This document shows positions 26,094 through 35,786 of a stretch of DNA of 64,000 nucleotides, in pieces; positions within the stretch are counted from its first letter, which is position 1; every line of letters starts with the position of its first letter. The stretch lies in the NCBI RefSeq assembly GCF_001316285.1, contig NZ_BBDO01000005.1, forward strand, positions 124,001 through 188,000, given 5' to 3'. The notes beneath the pieces were generated by a model. That model worked only from the letters and a program-made list of their open reading frames with translations. It had not been told where the DNA came from and did no database searches. The translations under genes and the position numbers were made by a program. The stretch is from Vulcanisaeta sp. JCM 16161 (GTDB taxonomy: Archaea > Thermoproteota > Thermoprotei > Thermoproteales > Thermocladiaceae).

Positions 26094-28448
26094 ATGGATC
26101 TGACATTTTGGTTGCTGGATATTACCTACGGCGTCGTAGGTAGTACGCCGGAGTTAAGGTTATTTGGTATTACTGACGATGGTAAGAGGGTTCTCGTTTT
26201 AGATAGGTCGTTTCGACCATACTTCTACGTAATACCCTCGGGTGATGTTAATGCCGTGTTTAATAACGTTAAGAAAAGGTTGGAGGGTAAGGTATTGAAT
26301 GTGGAGGTTGTTAAGCGTAGGTTGTTTGGTAGTGAAATTGATGCAATTAAGGTGACTGCAACAATACCCGAGAAGGTTAGGGAACTTAGGGAACTCGCTG
26401 CCGAGGTTCCTGGTGTTGAGGATGTGCTTGAGGCCGACATTAGATTCTCACAGAGATACCTACTGGATATGGGCGTTAAGCCAAGTAATTGGGTTGTTAT
26501 TGACCAATGCGAGGAGGTTAAGGGTAATTACCAGGTTGACCTGGTATGCCTTGCTAAGACAAGGCCTAGGATGATTGAGGAACACAAGCTACCTAATTTC
26601 AAGGTTCTCGCTTTTGACATCGAGGTTTATAATCCAAGGGGCATGCCTAACCCTGATAGGGACCCCGTAATAATAATATCAACAATGACGAAGGAGGATG
26701 GCGTTAAGATGTTTGTGGCTGATGATAATAGGAATGATGCTAAGGTAATTAGGGAGTTCCTAGATTACTTTAAGAAGTACGATCCTGACATCGTGGTTGG
26801 CTATAATAATAATGGCTTTGATTGGCCTTACCTAGTTAATAGGTCATCAAGAGTGGGTGTTCGATTAGCCCTATCTAGGATGGGTAATCCACCCGAGCCT
26901 AGTGTGTATGGTCACTGGTCAATAATTGGTAGGGCGAATGTCGACCTCTACAACTTCATTGAAGAGATTAATGAGATAAAGGTGAAGAGCCTTGATAGGG
27001 CTGCCGAGTTCTTCGGGATAATGAAGAGGAGTGAGCGTGTCTTAATACCTGGCCATAGGATACATGAGTATTGGGATGATAGGAATAAGCGTGAATTACT
27101 TCTTAAGTATGCCAGGGATGACGTAGTTAGTACTTATGGATTGGCGGAGAAGCTACTCCCATTTGCAATTCAGTTGTCCTCGATATCAGGGCTTCCACTT
27201 GATCAGGTCGGCGCGGCGAGTGTGGGTGCTAGGGTTGAGTGGATGATATTTTACGAAGCCGTTAAGAGGGGCGAGCTGGCGCCCAACCGTGAGGAGAGAC
27301 CTTACGAGACATATAAGGGCGCGGTCGTGCTTGAGCCCAGGCCCGGCCTTCATGAGGATATAGCCGTAATAGACTTCTCGAGCATGTACCCAAGCATTAT
27401 GATGAAGTACAATGTATCGCCAGACACATTGGTACTTGGTGATTGTAAGGACTGCTACGTCGCGCCAGAGGTTAACTATAGGTTTAAGAAATCGCCTGAG
27501 GGGCTATACCCTGGCCTACTTAGGGTTCTTGTTGAGAGTAGGCGCAGGGTGAGGGATTTAATGAAGAAATACCCTGAGAATAGCCCTGAGTGGGTCTTAC
27601 TTAATGAGAGGCAGAGGGCGCTTAAGGTCATGGCTAACGCCATGTATGGGTACTGCGGTTGGTTGGGGGCCAGGTGGTATAGGCGTGAAGTGGCTGAGGC
27701 CGTCACGGCATGGGGCAGGAACCTGCTCAAGACCGTTATTGAGAAGGCCAGGTCTCTGGGCCTACCAATCATTTATGGTGATACTGATAGCCTATTCGTT
27801 AAGAACATTAGTGATAAGGTTGATGCGCTGATTAATTATATAAATAATGAGCTTGGTTTTGAGGTTAAGGTTGATAAGGTATATAGGAGGGTTTTGTTCA
27901 CGGAGGCTAAGAAGAGGTATGTTGGCCTGACGGTCGATGGTGAGGTGGATATTGTAGGTTTTGAGGCTGTTAGGGGTGATTGGGCTGAAATCGCTAAGGA
28001 TGTTCAGGAGAATGTCGCCGAGATAGTGCTGACGACGGGTGATGTTAGTAAGGCTGTTTCCTACGTGAAGTCCGTGATTGATAAGGTCAAGGCCTATCAA
28101 TTTGATATTGATGATGTAATTATTTGGAAGACTCTTGACAAGTCATTAAACGAGTATAAGGTTTTAACGCCTCATGTTGCTGCGGCTAAGCAGTTGGTGG
28201 AGGCTGGTTATAAGGTTGGTAAGGGTGACATGATTGGTTACGTGGTTGTTAAGGGCGGTGGTGCTAAGTTAGCTTATAAGGTTAAGCCATACATACTTGT
28301 TAAGGATATTAGGGAGATTGATACTGATTACTATGTCGAGAAGCAAATAGTCCCTGCCGCAATGAGGATACTCGAGGTCTTGGGAATTAAGGAGTCACAG
28401 CTTATGGAGGGTAAGGCAGGTAAATCAATACTTGATTACTTCTCATAA
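26094..28448 (+). CDS. polB: Family B DNA polymerase (PolB)
   Basis: Intact 784-residue replicative-type polymerase. 3'-5' exonuclease motifs are present: Exo I AFDIEVYNP, Exo II GYNNNGFDWPYL and Exo III YARDDVVSTYGL. Polymerase motif A is VIDFSSMYPSIMMKYN, motif B is ALKVMANAMYGYCGW and motif C is YGDTDSLF with both catalytic aspartates. The N-terminus MDLTFWLLDITYGVVGSTPE is of the crenarchaeal PolB type. ATG 26094 is the usual family start; an in-frame TTG lies at 26073. It is a good control for frame quality: 2.4 kb with no break. Confidence 0.95.
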   Translation: MDLTFWLLDITYGVVGSTPELRLFGITDDGKRVLVLDRSFRPYFYVIPSGDVNAVFNNVKKRLEGKVLNVEVVKRRLFGSEIDAIKVTATIPEKVRELRELAAEVPGVEDVLEADIRFSQRYLLDMGVKPSNWVVIDQCEEVKGNYQVDLVCLAKTRPRMIEEHKLPNFKVLAFDIEVYNPRGMPNPDRDPVIIISTMTKEDGVKMFVADDNRNDAKVIREFLDYFKKYDPDIVVGYNNNGFDWPYLVNRSSRVGVRLALSRMGNPPEPSVYGHWSIIGRANVDLYNFIEEINEIKVKSLDRAAEFFGIMKRSERVLIPGHRIHEYWDDRNKRELLLKYARDDVVSTYGLAEKLLPFAIQLSSISGLPLDQVGAASVGARVEWMIFYEAVKRGELAPNREERPYETYKGAVVLEPRPGLHEDIAVIDFSSMYPSIMMKYNVSPDTLVLGDCKDCYVAPEVNYRFKKSPEGLYPGLLRVLVESRRRVRDLMKKYPENSPEWVLLNERQRALKVMANAMYGYCGWLGARWYRREVAEAVTAWGRNLLKTVIEKARSLGLPIIYGDTDSLFVKNISDKVDALINYINNELGFEVKVDKVYRRVLFTEAKKRYVGLTVDGEVDIVGFEAVRGDWAEIAKDVQENVAEIVLTTGDVSKAVSYVKSVIDKVKAYQFDIDDVIIWKTLDKSLNEYKVLTPHVAAAKQLVEAGYKVGKGDMIGYVVVKGGGAKLAYKVKPYILVKDIREIDTDYYVEKQIVPAAMRILEVLGIKESQLMEGKAGKSILDYFS

Positions 28449-28490
28449 AATTAAAAATCATCATCGCACCAATTTTTAATCCTAATTAAA

Positions 28491-29863
28491 TTACTTCGTC
28501 CCTGCACTAACCTTACTTAGGTACTCGTCAATAGTCATTATTAGCATGTCAGTGGGTACCTTCGTTATATTACCTACTCTCGACATTATTAATAGCTTGA
28601 CTCCCTTACTTGATGCTACGTCCACAAGGCGTTGTGTGCAAACTCCATCAAACACTACGGCATATGCATTGGGTAACTGCTGTAGTGTGTCAACGAGGTC
28701 CCTCACGGGTATTCTCTTTACCTCAGTCCAATGATCATCATATATTATTGCCTCTAGGGTTCCCCCAAGCTTCTTCATCTCATCAATAACGTTTGGAGGT
28801 AATTGTGGGAATTCAGGACTTAGTTGCTGAGGCTGGGGTACCTGCTGTGGTGTTGCCTGTGATTGTGCCGTCAGCGGCGTTGATTGTGCTGGTTGTGGCT
28901 GTGGCGTTACTTGAACCTTCTCTACCTGCTGTGGCTGTTCCTGTATTGGAACTTCTATGGCCTGTGCCTGCGGTATCTCCTGCTGGGCCTGCGCCTGCCT
29001 TGCCTCCTCAATCATCTTCCTCTCCCTCTTCTCAAGGCTTGCCAGGTACTCCTCAGCCGGTATCTTATTCCTGAGGGCCTTCGTTATCTCCTTAGCCGTT
29101 AATTGTTCAACCTCCTTACCCGGCGGTGCCTGGCTATGTAATCAATATCTGCATACTTGAGTAACTCCTTAAGTAGCATCTCGCCGCCTCTATCACCGTC
29201 AACAAACGCTATTGTTGTCTTCTTCTTGCTTAGCTCAATAACCGTCTTAGGAACACCACCACTTGAACCACCAAGGCCTATCACGTTCTTAAACCCATGC
29301 TTAACCAGGTTTAGCACGTCGGCCCTACCCTCAACGATTATCACGGTGTCCGCCGTATCAACCTCAGGCCCCGCAGGTAGTTTCTCCGGTCCATATTCAA
29401 TGACCTCGGTCTCCCTAATGCTCTCCATGAATTTCGTAATTAACTCCTTAGTGTCAGGCAAAGCCTCATGCTCAACAAGCTTAAGCAACTCCCTTGCTCT
29501 ATCAAAGATTTTCTTCCTCTTCTCCTCCCTCAGGTCCTTAATTTCAACTACCTGGACCCTCGCGTTGTAAGGCCCCACTTTATCCACGGTCTCTATCATC
29601 GCAGCCACGAGGGCGGTCTCATACCTATCGAGATTTGATGGTATATAGACCTTACCAACGGTCTTATCACCCTTATACTCAGTCTCAACCTCTATTCTGC
29701 CAATCCTACCACTCATTTGAAGTTCCCTCAGGTCAAGTTCATTACCCAGTAGGCCCTCCGTTTGACTGAATAGTGCGCCTATTATGTCATACTTCTCCAC
29801 TGTTCCCTGAACCTCCACATTCGCGATTATCAAATACTTAGCCACTATGGTTAAGGCTCCCAT
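28491..29863 (-). CDS. dnaG: DnaG-like primase (archaeal), frame-broken, with Gln/Pro-rich linker
   Basis: Archaeal DnaG, a Toprim protein tied to RNA priming and to the archaeal exosome; about 457 residues. ATG 29863 gives MGALTIVAKYLIIANVEVQG, the family start. The Toprim domain shows VIIVEGRADVLNLVKHG, IGLGGSSGGVP and TIAFVDGDRGGEML. The frame changes near 29110-29130 and continues RAPPGKEVEQLTAKEI. A stretch of about 60 residues follows that is very rich in Gln, Pro, Ala and Val (QAQAQQEIPQAQ, TPQPQPAQ, QQVPQPQQ), then the conserved C-terminal domain (GTLEAIIYDDHWTEVKRIPV). Most archaeal DnaG proteins have no such long Q/P linker. Confidence 0.9.
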
Positions 29864-29940
29864 TACGACACCAAGTACTTCATGACTAAAGCAGATTAAA
29901 ATAGTTTCTCTTGACAAAGCCGATTACTAACAGGGCAAGG

Positions 29941-29951
29941 CTATTTAAAGG
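29941..29951 (+). promoter_or_regulatory. TATA box for methionine aminopeptidase
   Basis: CTATTTAAAGG centred about 27 nt before GTG 29972, fitting a leaderless start there. Confidence 0.5.
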
Positions 29952-29971
29952 GAATCAGTGCGGCATACTAC

Positions 29972-30876
29972 GTGTCCACGGACTTACTGAAAATTTATGA
30001 AAGACTCGGCGCATTGCAAGGGACGCCCTTAATTACGCAATGTCTATCGTGGAGCCAGGAATGCCAATACTTGAGCTATGTGAGAAGGTTGAGAATAGGA
30101 TTAGACAGAGTGGTGCGAAGCCCGCGTTTCCTGTAAACATAAGTATTAATGAGGTTGCCGCCCATTACACAGCCACGATAGGCGATAAGTCGGTGATACC
30201 AAAGGGCGCCGTAGTGAAGATAGACCTTGGCGCCCACATTGATGGTTATATAGTGGATACCGCGGTCACGGTCACGTTTAATCAGATGTACAATCAATTA
30301 ATTAAGGCATCGATGAAGGCGCTGGAGGCGGCGCAATTAAGCATGAGACCTGGAGCCACATTAACATCAATTGGTGCCCAGATAGAGAGGGCCATAAGGT
30401 CCTTTGGGTTTAAGCCGATTAAGAACTTAAGTGGTCATTTAATAAGGAGGTACGTGCTTCATGCTGGTAAGTCAATCCCTAATTATGATAATGGTGACAG
30501 GCAGAAAATAGTTGAGGGTGAGGTATATGCCGTTGAGCCGTTCTCTACGAATGGCGCTGGTTACGTAGATGATGGGCCGCAAGTCACGATATATCACTTA
30601 TTCAAGAATCCAAGCCCTAAGGATCCTCATTACGACTTATTATCATACATAAGCAGTGAAATTGGTCCATTACCATTCACCCCCAGATGGCTTGTCCCGA
30701 GATTTGGCGAGGGAGTTGGTAATGTAATAAGTGAGTTGTTCATGAAGGATTACATTTACGGTTACCCGGTATTGATCGAACATGGTAAGGGCTTGGTGGC
30801 CCAGGTTGAGGATACATTCATAATAACTAGGGATGGGGCCATCCCGGTCGTGAACGTCCTCTCACTACTGAAGTGA
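29972..30876 (+). CDS. map: Methionine aminopeptidase, type II, frame-broken near the start
   Basis: Removes the N-terminal methionine from new proteins; dinuclear metal enzyme of about 301 residues. GTG 29972 gives VSTDLLKIYERLG; the frame changes near 30012 and resumes IARDALNYAMSIVEPGMPIL. Metal ligands lie in KIDLGAHIDGYIVDTAVTV (two Asp), the SGHLIRRYVLHAG His site, VYAVEPFSTNGAG (Glu) and QVEDTFIIT (Glu). The insertion between the His and Glu sites marks type II. Divergent from DnaG. Confidence 0.92.
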
Positions 30877-30881
30877 GGAGG

Positions 30882-31597
30882 TTACCTACCAAATCTTCTT
30901 TCTCTCCTTGCGTAATCATCAAGTGCCTGCTTAAGGTCTTCCTTTGTTATTTCCGGCCAATACTTATTCAGAATGTATAACTCGGAATATGCAGTCTCAT
31001 AGAGCAGGAAATTACTTATCCTATGCTCCCCACCGGTCCTAATTATTAAGTCAGGTTCTGGGTATGGCTCGTCACCAACGTATAGGTACTTAAACATTAC
31101 ATCCTCGTTAAGGTCACTAATGTTTAGCCTACCACTATTGTAATCAATGAGTATTCTCCTAACAGCATCAATTATCTCCTGCCTACCGCCATAAACCACT
31201 GCTAGGTTAGGTAATGATCGGAGTAATCTGCCGTAGCTTCCTCGGTAAGTTCAATTTCTCTACGAACATCCTCGGGAAGAAGCCAGGTCCTACCAATGAC
31301 CTTAACCCTAACCCTATTTCTATGGATTCTATCATCTTTTCTAACCTTAATCAACTTTTCTTTTAATAATCTATACAATAGGTCCAACTCCAACTTGGAT
31401 CTTCTAAGGAAGTTCTCGGTGGATAGTACGTATACGGTTACGATCCTTATTCCAAAATCCAGTGACCAGTCTAGGAATTCCTCAACCTTGTCTGACCCGA
31501 TCCTATATGCCTCCGTTATCGATATTCCAACCTTCCTAGCCCACCTCCTATTTCCATCTGGTATAACGCCAATATGCACCGGCACTGTGGCTGGCAT
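30882..31597 (-). CDS. uppS: cis-Prenyltransferase (undecaprenyl/dolichyl diphosphate synthase family), frame-broken
   Basis: Makes the long polyprenyl diphosphate used as glycan carrier lipid. Region I HIGVIPDGNRRWARKVG carries the catalytic Asp; YVLSTENFLRRS is region III. The frame changes near 31200 (reads NLAVVYGGRQEIIDAV), with PEPDLIIRTGGEHRISNFLLYETAYSE (region V, RxSxF-like) and a tail YARRERRFGR. About 238 residues, usual length. Convergent with map, 5 nt apart. Its neighbour on the divergent side is the sulfoquinovose synthase gene, which suggests a link to lipid-linked glycan synthesis. Confidence 0.88.
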
Positions 31598-31716
31598 TCT
31601 ATTTGCATTCTTGAGGGCATATTTACCCTTTTAAAGTTATGCACTACCTAATCTATGGTCTTAATCACTGAGTAATACATTTAACTTAAAGCATTAGTCC
31701 TGAGAATGACTGTGTA

Positions 31717-32879
31717 ATGAGGGTGTTAATACTCGGTATTGATGGATACCTAGGCTGGGCGTTGGCGTTAAGGCTCGTCAGGAGGGGTCACGAGGTTATT
31801 GGCATTGATAACTTCTACACGAGGAAGGCTGTGACTGAGGTTGGCTCTGACTCTGCATTACCAATACTCCCAATGCAGGATAGAATTAGGGCCGTTGAGG
31901 AGGTCTTCGGTGCTAGAATTGAGTTTATTGAGGGTGATGTAACTAATTACGATCTTATGAGGAAGGTTATTGATAGGTATAAGCCCGACACCATAGTTCA
32001 CTTTGCCGAGCAGAGGTCAGCGCCGTACTCAATGATTGATGTTGATCATGCCAAGTACACGATCATTAATAACCTGACATCAACACTAAACGTGGTGTAT
32101 GCTGTCAGGGAGGTTAGGAGGGATATACACATACTGAAGATGGGTACCCTGGGTGAGTATGGTTACCCAGCCTTTAGGATACCTGAGGATGCCTTTATCG
32201 ATGCTGTCATTCAGGGGGTTAGAGATAGGATTGTCGTACCTAGGTGGGCCGGCTCATGGTATCACTGGAGTAAGGTATTCGACTCATACATGCTCCTCTA
32301 CGCAAATAGGCTGTGGGGGTTAACAATAACGGATTTTCACCAGGGCCTGTGTATGGGACTAGGACCACGGACATAGTTTCTGAGGAGTTATTCACGAGAT
32401 TCGATGTTGATGATGTATGGGGTACCGTGATTAATAGGTTCTGCGCCGAGGCCGTGGTTAACCACCCATTAACGATATACGGCAGTGGCTTACAGAAGAA
32501 GGGCTTTACGTCACTTGAGGATACAATAACCGCATTAGCCGCATTAATAGAGAACCCGCCAGAACCTGGTGAGTTTAGGACGGTCCATCACTATAGGGAG
32601 ATAAAGACTCTGAATGAGATGGCTGATTTAGTTAGGAGAGCTGCCAAGCAGGTGCTTGGTTATGAGCCTGAGATAGAGCACCTGCCAAACCCGAGGGTTG
32701 AGCCTGAGGAGGATCTCCTTTATGAGCCGGAGAAGAAGGTGCTACCTAAGCTGGGTATTTACAGGCTTACTAGGGTTATGGAGGATGAAATAGCCACAAT
32801 ACTTAAGGATCTCAAGCCATACGCCGATAGGATTAGGAGGATTGAGGCATTGTTTAAACCGAGGATAAGGTGGAGATGA
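31717..32879 (+). CDS. agl3: UDP-sulfoquinovose synthase (SqdB/Agl3-type), frame-broken
   Basis: Extended short-chain dehydrogenase of about 387 residues that converts UDP-glucose and sulfite to UDP-sulfoquinovose. Rossmann motif MRVLILGIDGYLGWALALRL; VIGIDNFYTRKAVTEVGSDS is specific to SqdB-like enzymes. Catalytic region KMGTLGEYGYP and SWYHWSKVFDSYM (YxxxK equivalent). The frame changes near 32345 (FHQGPVYGTRTTDI). The C-terminal part has RFCAEAVVNHPLTIYGSGLQ. In Sulfolobus, Agl3 supplies sulfoquinovose for the S-layer N-glycan. A TATA-like TTTAACTTAAAG lies at about 31679-31690. Confidence 0.85.
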
Positions 32880-32898
32880 ATTCAATGCCTAAGTAACT

Positions 32899-32912
32899 AA
32901 ATAAATTAATAT
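32899..32912 (+). promoter_or_regulatory. TATA box for threonyl-tRNA synthetase
   Basis: AATAAATTAATATT centred about 28 nt before ATG 32935. Confidence 0.5.
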
Positions 32913-32934
32913 TAGTTATTTCTGCCGTAGATTG

Positions 32935-34796
32935 ATGAGATTATTATTCATACATGCAGAGGACTTCTCATACCAGGTTAGGGATAAGGCTGTTGAAAAC
33001 CCGGAGCCACTAACGCCAGAGCTTGAGAGGGGCTCCGCTAAAAACGCGTTGGTGGTCTTCATGAGTGTTGAGGAGAGCGATACTGAGGATCCCAATTACG
33101 TGAATTACGTGGCTGATGAAATACTGGACGTACTCAATAAGGTTAAGGCCTCGCAAATAGTTCTCTACATACGCTCACTTAAGTCCCAACCTAGCCAAGC
33201 CTGGTAAGGCATTGAGTGTGTTACTAGCGGTTTATGACAAGCTGAGGGAGAAGTCGCCAGTCCCCGTGTCAAGGGCGCCCTTTGGTTATTATAAGGCGTT
33301 TGATATTAAGTGCTATGGACATCCACTGTCAGAGTTAAGTAAGTCCCTTAGTCCAGGCATGGTTAGTGCCAGGTAACCCAACAGCAGGTGGTTAGTAGGG
33401 ATTACTACGTGATATTAACGCCGAGTGGTGAGGAGTATGATGCGACAAAATACCCATTCAAGCCCAATGAGGATGACCTAAAGGCATTGGTTGAGAAGGA
33501 GGTCTTGAAGAGAGAGCTTGAGGGTGGTAGGGAGCTAGGTACATTGATTACTGCCGTAAATTCGGCTTTGAGTGGGAGCCCATGAGTGACGTGGGTCACA
33601 TGAGGTATGGACCAGCGGCTACATTAATGATGGAGCTCGTTGAGGACTATGCATGGAAGCTGGCTAATGAGCTCGGCATACCCGTGTTTAAGATTAGGGG
33701 CACCAACATGTTTAGGCGTAGTGAGAGGGCTATTGATGAGCATGCCAGATTATTCAATGAGAGGATGTACACGATCGAAGGTGACAAGGACGAGTTAATA
33801 ATGAGGTATGCAGCCTGCTTCCAGCAATTCGCAATGATTAAGGACTGGGTGCTGAGCTATAGGGATATACCGATTGGAATGCTTGAGGTGGCCGATAGCT
33901 ATAGGTATGAGCAACCTGGCGAAACGGTGCTATGCTTCAGGCTGAGGAGGTTCTACATGCCCGACCTTCACATATTCACAAGGGATCTCAAGAATGCCAT
34001 GGAGGTTGCCCTGAAACTTCACGAAATTATATTTAGGGAGATTAGGAGGTTGGGTAGGGATTACGTGAGCCTGTACAACGTAACTAAGCAGTTCTACGAC
34101 GAACACAGGGACTACCTAATTGAGTTGGCCAAGCGTGAGGGTAAGCCAATACTTGTCAGGGTAATGCCGGAGCAGAAGTACTACTGGGTCCTTAATGTGG
34201 AATTTCACATAGTTGATGAGTTGAGGAGACCTAGGGAGATAGCCACGTTCCAGTTCGACGTTGGTAATGCCCAGAGGTTTGGTATTAAGTATAGGGATGA
34301 GAATGGCGAAGTTAGGTACCCAGTGATTATACACACAGCCATAATAGGCAGTGTTGAGAGGTACATATACGCACTACTGGATACTGCGGCAATCGCGGAG
34401 TCAAGGGGCGAGGTTCCGAAGCTACCAACGTGGGTCTCGCCAATACAGGTTAGGGTGATACCAATTAGTAAGGAGCACCTGGCCTTCGCTAATGAAATAG
34501 CCTCAAGACTCGAGGATAGGATGATTAGGGTGGACATTGATGATAGGTTTGACGAGACGCTTGCCAAGAGGGTTAGGGATGCTGAGACCTTCTGGGTGCC
34601 TTACATCGTGGTTATTGGTGATAGGGAGGTTAAGACCGGTAGATTAAGCGTTAGGGTCAGGGGTGCTCAGAAACCCATCGAGTTGGGTATTGATGAGCTT
34701 ATTGGCAGGGTTGAGGAGGAGATTAAGGGTTATCCAAGGAGACCACTTACAATGCCTAAGTACCTAAGCATGAGACCTGCAAGTATAATAACCTAG
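32935..34796 (+). CDS. thrS: Threonyl-tRNA synthetase (archaeal type), three frame breaks
   Basis: Class II synthetase of about 620 residues. The N-terminal archaeal editing domain (MRLLFIHAEDFSYQV) continues across breaks near 33200 and 33370 and includes SRAPFGYYKAFDIKCYGHPL. After another break near 33570 comes the catalytic core: MSDVGHMRYGPAATLMMEL, zinc-ligand Cys in MRYAACFQQFAMI, motif 2 SYRYEQPGETVLCFRLRRFY, zinc-ligand His in MPDLHIFTRD, motif 3 HTAIIGSVERYIYAL. The anticodon-binding domain follows (WVSPIQVRVIPISKEH). Editing and catalysis are in one chain, unlike the split ThrRS of some crenarchaea. The stop abuts an antisense sRNA. Confidence 0.93.
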
Positions 34797-34848
34797 TCAG
34801 CACTCTTCCCAATCATCACGGAGATCAGGCAGCAGCCCTTATCCTCAC
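34797..34848 (-). ncRNA. C/D box sRNA abutting the thrS stop
   Basis: On the minus strand: C GTGAGGA (34842-34848), 13-nt guide TAAGGGCTGCTGC, D' CTGA (34825-34828), C' GTGATGA (34813-34819), 12-nt guide TTGGGAAGAGTG, D CTGA (34797-34800). All four boxes are close to consensus and the spacing is canonical. The D box starts on the base after the thrS stop codon. A TATA-like TTTATTTTTCC on the minus strand (about 34873-34884) lies about 28 nt upstream. The targets would contain CACTCTTCCCAA and GCAGCAGCCCTTA; I could not place them with confidence. Confidence 0.78.
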
Positions 34849-34920
34849 CAACCCAGGTAATTATAAGGAGGAAAAATAAACTTTAATTTTGAATTTGAAG
34901 TAGATAGAGAATTGTTTACA

Positions 34921-35599
34921 TTAGCCTGACACGCCATACCAGGGGACCCATTTACTCCAGATTAACGTATGCTTAAATACAGCGCTTACGCCTATGAAGA
35001 ATGCCAAGATACCGGATAGGATTAGTAAAACCATGACAAGGACACCCACGTACCTACCCACATTACCCCTAGGTAGCATGGCACCTGGCTAATTAGCATG
35101 GCAAGTCCAAGCAGTATATACATGGCACCAGCGAATAGGGGCTCCGTAGTTAACCATGCACTAATATATCGGTCCCATAAACAATGACGGGTATGCTGAA
35201 TAATGCGATGGGTAATGCTAAATACCTCAGGTCAGCGCCGACATACATAGCAAGACCAAGCATTAGTGATACTAGGCCAAATATTGGCCAAGCGTCAGAG
35301 AAGACCAGGTTATACGGACCTGGAAGTGGCCAGGTCATTGTAGCCCAAAGACCTGTGGCGAGTGCGTAAATCCCAACACTAATAAAGAAGAGACTTAAGC
35401 AATTATTCACATTAATGCAAACAGCGACCCCCTGAGTCCTCTCCACAGTCTCAACCCTAGATCCATCGGTGACTATTCTAGGTCTCCTAACAAAGTTCAC
35501 GAAAACACCATACGCGGCGGTTATCAGTGTTATTCCAAGAATCATTAACCAGATGTCCAGCGTGTCCATGAATAGGCCTGCCATTTTAATCACCAACAT
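34921..35599 (-). CDS. DUF981-type membrane protein, frame-broken
   Basis: Polytopic membrane protein of about 225 residues. Helices are visible around DIWLMILGITLITAAYGVFV, SLFFISVGIYALATGLW, IFGLVSLMLGLAMYVG and YLALPIALFSIPVIVYG. After a frame change near 35150: EPLFAGAMYILLGLAMLIS. After another near 35090: VGVLVMVLLILSGILAFFIG and the end VFKHTLIWSKWVPWYG, with stop at 34921-34923. Length and order of helices fit the archaeal DUF981 family of unknown function. The loop after helix 1 (FVRRPRIVTDGSRVETVER) is basic, so it is probably cytoplasmic. Confidence 0.65.
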
Positions 35600-35786
35600 T
35601 ATATAAATCAGTAAATAGATGCATTTAATGCACTTATTTTTTTATGCTTAAAAAGGCAACATTCTATATTATATTAAATAATATGTAAATGAATGTTTAT
35701 GAGCATAAAATTATTCATATGTATTCTTAATTATTTCGTATTTATGGCGAATTGATTTAAATTTCCTGGGTCTTAATTATTCTTAA
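35600..35786. promoter_or_regulatory. AT-rich divergent intergenic region (DUF981 / NreA)
   Basis: 187 bp, strongly AT-rich. GATTTAAATTT at about 35754-35764 lies about 27 nt before the NreA GTG, giving a leaderless start. A minus-strand ATATAAT-like element (plus-strand ATTATATAAAT, about 35600-35610) is close to the divergent gene's start at 35599. No gene is visible within it. Confidence 0.45.

Noticed and set aside
28793..29160. Plus-strand open frames opposite the DnaG linker
   Set aside because: They arise from the repetitive Gln/Pro codons on the minus strand and have Leu/Val/Pro-rich shadow translations.
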